Shown here one piece after another: positions 60,546-64,000 of a stretch of DNA of 64,000 nt. Both the position numbers and the translations under genes were made by a program. The notes under the pieces were generated by a model, which saw only the letters and a list, made by a program, of their open reading frames with translations, made no database searches and had not been told where the DNA came from. Numbering within the stretch: the stretch's first letter is position 1; each line of letters opens with the position of its first letter. The stretch is from Tenebrio molitor (Eukaryota; Arthropoda; Insecta; Coleoptera; Tenebrionidae): assembly GCF_963966145.1 (NCBI RefSeq), contig NC_091046.1:7998001-8062000 (forward strand). The letters run 5' to 3'.

Positions 60546-61005
60546 TAAATTCAATGGACAGAAAAAGTATACGCTACGTGGTTAAGTACGAATAACAGGA
60601 TTTTGGAAAGTGCGTCTCGTTTTTTCAAATTTTTCCACAATTTTGTTTTACCAACCTCGTTGCGTAATATTATGTACGACCGTGCGATAATGTAAATTTT
60701 TGGTACATTCCCAATTTATTGTGTTATGTACTGTGTATATTGCATTGGTCGTGCAGTACAGTTATAATTCTTATCTACATGCATCAGTGAAAATTGATAC
60801 AACTTTAAAACTAATTATATACGTACGAAACTGTCATGTAAAAAACCTTCATACAAGCATGTTTCTCATTATTCACGTTCTGCAAAAATGTACTTTTCTG
60901 ACGTTATTTTCGATGATATTTAGTTTGTATATCGACGTTTTTCTTAATTAAAAATTCTGTTTTTAACATGGAATAACAGCACCAGCACCACAGAGATCAA
61001 AGGTT
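60546..61005. other. gene-free spacer
   Basis: AT-rich; an 83-codon open frame at 60700-60951 starts at a non-ATG codon and has no recognisable features. Confidence 0.4.
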
Positions 61006-61212
61006 TTAAATGTTGCTCACCCACCAAAATACACTAACAAAACCGTATTTTTGTATTTGTCGTATCCTTAACATTTTTTCCTCACACCATTTATCACACC
61101 TGTCATAAACAAATTTATATTTGCCTCGCGATTTTTCAAGTACGAGACTTGAAATCACGCTTGATGTTGTTGGTTCTACACGCGAAGGGTCATCTTCGTC
61201 TGAAGAACTCAT
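61006..61212 (-). pseudogene. N-terminal fragment resembling a Crypton-like tyrosine recombinase
   Basis: The minus-strand frame starts with ATG at 61212: MSSSDEDDPSRVEPTTSS, then LVLEKSRGKYKFVYDRCDKW then CEEK. The (L)xEKSRxKYxxxYxxxxxWCEEK pattern matches the N-terminal SAM-like helices of the same recombinase type as the repeats at 22373 and 62837 (LPKKSKxRYxK), but the DNA itself is not a copy of them. The frame soon degenerates (VSVFWWV, expected LLAYF). The catalytic domain is absent. Tentative. Confidence 0.4.
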
Positions 61213-61214
61213 CC

Positions 61215-62835
61215 TTTACCACGGCCTCGTTGTACAAACTTCACACCTCTGCGACAATAATGTCTATATCAGATCGCGCTTCATCTTGTTGAAGTACTTA
61301 ATGAGCCAATAATTTTGCAACAATGTCAGTAACAATTTTCTTTTTATGAGTTGAAATGAAAATGGTGGTCGATAAATTTCAACAGGAGTAAAAGAAAGTT
61401 TCGCGAAGTCCCACCCCAAAACGAAACATAATGTTCACTTGAGCTCACTTTGAACTCATTTTTGCAAGTTTTCAACTTCATAAGTAGAGCATCAAGCGAT
61501 TCAGAAATGTTAATCGCTTCCAATAACCATGCAACATCACTTTTTTACAGCTCATCAGTGCATAATAGCCAATCTGGCTGCTTCATTGTGCCAACTCGAT
61601 TAAACCAAATGCGGTTTGCGATTTCTGTAACACACTGTGCGTCGAATTTTCTATTATGTTTCGCACATTAACTGGATACGAACGAACTTTTACACTAAAT
61701 TCGCGCATTCAATTTTCACATTTGAGAATGTGGCCACTCGAGCAGAATTTACTATACTGTTACATCGTATTTTAGAACTTCATTCCAGTCCGAAATTACC
61801 ACAAAAATAGTCCGAATGCGCGTTTCGACTAATTTTGACCGGAAATGTGATGCTCGAAAGGAAACAACCAGTCGCACACGAGAGAACTTTTTACACAAAA
61901 TGTCTCTTAAACCCACAACTTCGTACTAAAAGAATACTAATAATTTGTTGTTTTAAATTTGTTCTCATCTCATTAGAGATTATTTGACACGGAACGCAGG
62001 ATCCTGTTTACTTTTGTCGAAAGTTGTATTTAAACAGTTCGGCTGAACCAACGTAAACATCGTTTTCTGAGTCATTAAATTCGTCCTTTCTACCCAAAAC
62101 AAAGCTAAAGGCTCTACAATTCATTGCCGTTTAATATACTGTCTTCGCACACTTCAAATTTCTTAAGCAAACATTTTGAAAATGCAACATTTCCTACTTT
62201 CCCAGAAGCTACTTCCAGAGCAACCCCCAGCTTTGGTTTTAACCACAAAATGAATTATGGAATGCACTCATCTGATACTCGAGATGACTAATCTAATCGA
62301 AACGCATCCCTGGAAAGCGTATCCAATTTAACTTTATCAAACACAAAAACGGTAACACTGAGTTATCGCAATGTATAAATATTTTCATTAAACTTACACC
62401 GAAACCGGTTAATTATTTCATGAATCTTGGAGGTATTTGCTCATTACCGAAAATGAGGCAAGTTCGTTAAGGACGAAATGATGTTTACCCCTCTAATCGC
62501 TCGTTGCAGGATAATTTAGATTCTTAGATTTCGCGCCGTATAAATATAATAATGGAATTAAAACATTTGTCAATCCTTCACTGATATTATCTTTCGGAAA
62601 ATGCAGAAACCATAAATATTTCACTTTGGTTATTTAGAACGGGAAAACATGTAAATTACATCACACAGGTACAGCAAATGGGAATTACAAAATATTTCAA
62701 AGTTCAAAGTAGATATTCATTCTCAGTTGTTTACTCAGTGTATCTTACATTTAAGTGATAAAAAAAAATCACACAAATTTATTAATTAATGAAACCACTT
62801 AAGTAACATTTGTTGAGTTTAGTCGAGTAGTAAAA
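61215..62835. other. gene-free region
   Basis: No supported gene or element. Confidence 0.4.
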
Positions 62836-62836
62836 A

Positions 62837-63250
62837 AAATATTTGTTCGATACCTCCATAGAAAGTGAGTCTGTATCCATAGTTGCCAGTGGGTGAAGGT
62901 TTCTCTTTCGTTCACTTCACTTTCCCTCATCGTTTTTCGCTCACTGGTTTTCTTTCACTCGTAAATTTTTCCAATTCTTTCTCATAAGTCATAACGTAAT
63001 TTTCATTTTTAGGCAACATTTGATTCCTCGCGGCACTTGCCTCTTCCAGGACATCATCAGGAACATATAATTCTTCATCATCCATTTCCACAACGTGTAC
63101 GCAATCACTTTATTGATGTTACAGAACTTTGTTTATTTTGTATTTAATTTTTTTCATAGCAACAGATCCTTCCAAAGATGTGATTCATTTTTATTTATCG
63201 CAATTCGCGTGAACAAAAGCTTTGCTTTCCTCACTCCTACTGTAAATAAC
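62837..63250 (-). pseudogene. dispersed repeat with Crypton-like N-terminal fragment (copy 2)
   Basis: Counterpart of 22373-22870. On the minus strand the ATG at 63085 starts MDDEELYVPDDVLEEASAAR then NQMLPKNENYVMTYEKELEK and FTSERKP, then a stop. Compared with copy 1 this one keeps a proper start codon and an acidic beginning, but a small insertion disturbs the LPKKSKxRY block. About 150 bases of AT-rich leader upstream are conserved between the copies as well. Confidence 0.5.
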
Positions 63251-63252
63251 TA

Positions 63253-64000
63253 TATCATTTTAAGTTAGTAATATGAGAGGCAAAATTGTCACTAGTTTAT
63301 TTTCTATTTGAATGAATAAATCTAATTTGGAAAGAAAATCTAAACCAGTTTCCTCATAAAGCTGAGCTAAAATCAAAAGCCTTGGGATAATAAAAAACAA
63401 ATCTTTGTTTATTCTGTGTGTTCTGTTAACGTTCACATTGACAGTTTAAGTACCACCGATACCGTTTGCTGATTTGATATTGGAGGATTGTTGGCGCCGG
63501 ATTATGTTGTTAAATTCAGTTTCATTGATACCGACACAGTTGAAAGAGCAAAAGATTTGCTGACAGAAATCCGGATTAACGTACAATTTGCCGGCATTGC
63601 GTTGTTTGCGTTTATTAAATTACTTTTTCGACTTTCAATAATCATATTCATGTCGATTCCGCTTTTCCCTTTTATTTATCGTCGTGATTCTTAAAATTAA
63701 TAAACAACCAACCGAAACTTTCCACAGCAATAATTAACGACGCAGCCTGTACATATTATACATTTTCGGGAGACGTCGATGAAATAATAAACGAAAGAGA
63801 GCAAATAACAGAGGGACATTTTATGAAGCAGCTCGGAATTCAGCAAATAAACTGAAATGAATTAGTTCTACGGTATTTGCTCATATGCGGTAGGTCTTGC
63901 GACATATCATATTTTACAAATGTATTGCTTAGCCTCCAGCAAAACGTACACGAATTTAAAATCTAATTTCAGAGTGATGTGTACTTAGCTACATTAATTT
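63253..64000. other. gene-free window end
   Basis: Nothing recognised; an open frame at 63488-63694 is likely chance. Confidence 0.4.

Noticed and set aside
61450..61671. 73-codon open frame
   Set aside because: There is no family resemblance, splice signal or promoter; likely chance.

Overview
The window is nuclear DNA from an insect, most likely a beetle. It is AT-rich, has short GT-AG introns and TATA/Inr promoters, and carries many Tc1/mariner-type elements, short inverted-repeat elements (MITEs) and non-LTR retrotransposon relics. The insect call rests on the gut-type S1A protease array and the transposable-element repertoire; the beetle call is an inference.

Region by region. (1) 1-2.3 kb: a possible last exon of an unknown gene, then a complete but dead mariner-like transposon. 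(2) 3.15-6.83 kb: an intact 11-exon ortholog of NVL, a nucleolar double-AAA ATPase of 60S ribosome biogenesis, followed by its 3' UTR. (3) 7.5-18.1 kb: a nest of terminal-inverted-repeat elements, many flanked by TA. It includes a 1.44-kb near-complete palindrome at 16147-17584, plus one unidentified terminal-exon candidate at 9.2 kb. (4) 18.6-31.3 kb: a serine protease cluster. A divergent minus-strand member has a hydrophobic C-terminal tail and a probable GC-AG intron. It sits head-to-head with a tandem array of three plus-strand genes that share the same seven-exon structure. The spacers hold a LINE split by two MITEs, a Crypton-like fragment, several MITEs and a mariner fossil. (5) 31.3-64 kb: essentially gene-free DNA with MITEs, two elements carrying decayed transposases on the minus strand, a minus-strand LINE relic (55.1-56.15 kb, which produces the pyrimidine-rich open frames on the plus strand), a deletion-derivative transposase, a tandem duplication and two more Crypton-like N-terminal fragments. 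A GC/CpG-rich island at 41.9-42.57 kb ends in a good splice donor and may be the promoter and first exon of a gene that continues outside the window.

How the parts work together. NVL is a housekeeping gene. The three tandem proteases (255, 255 and 257 residues) look like recent duplicates encoding secreted, probably digestive, chymotrypsin/elastase-like enzymes with Gly at the residue-189 position. The minus-strand protease may be membrane-tethered. I found no CRISPR array, no confident tRNA or rRNA, and no clear new multi-gene system. The most unusual structures are the 1.44-kb palindrome, the nested insertions, and the repeated loss of catalytic core sequence in the transposases.
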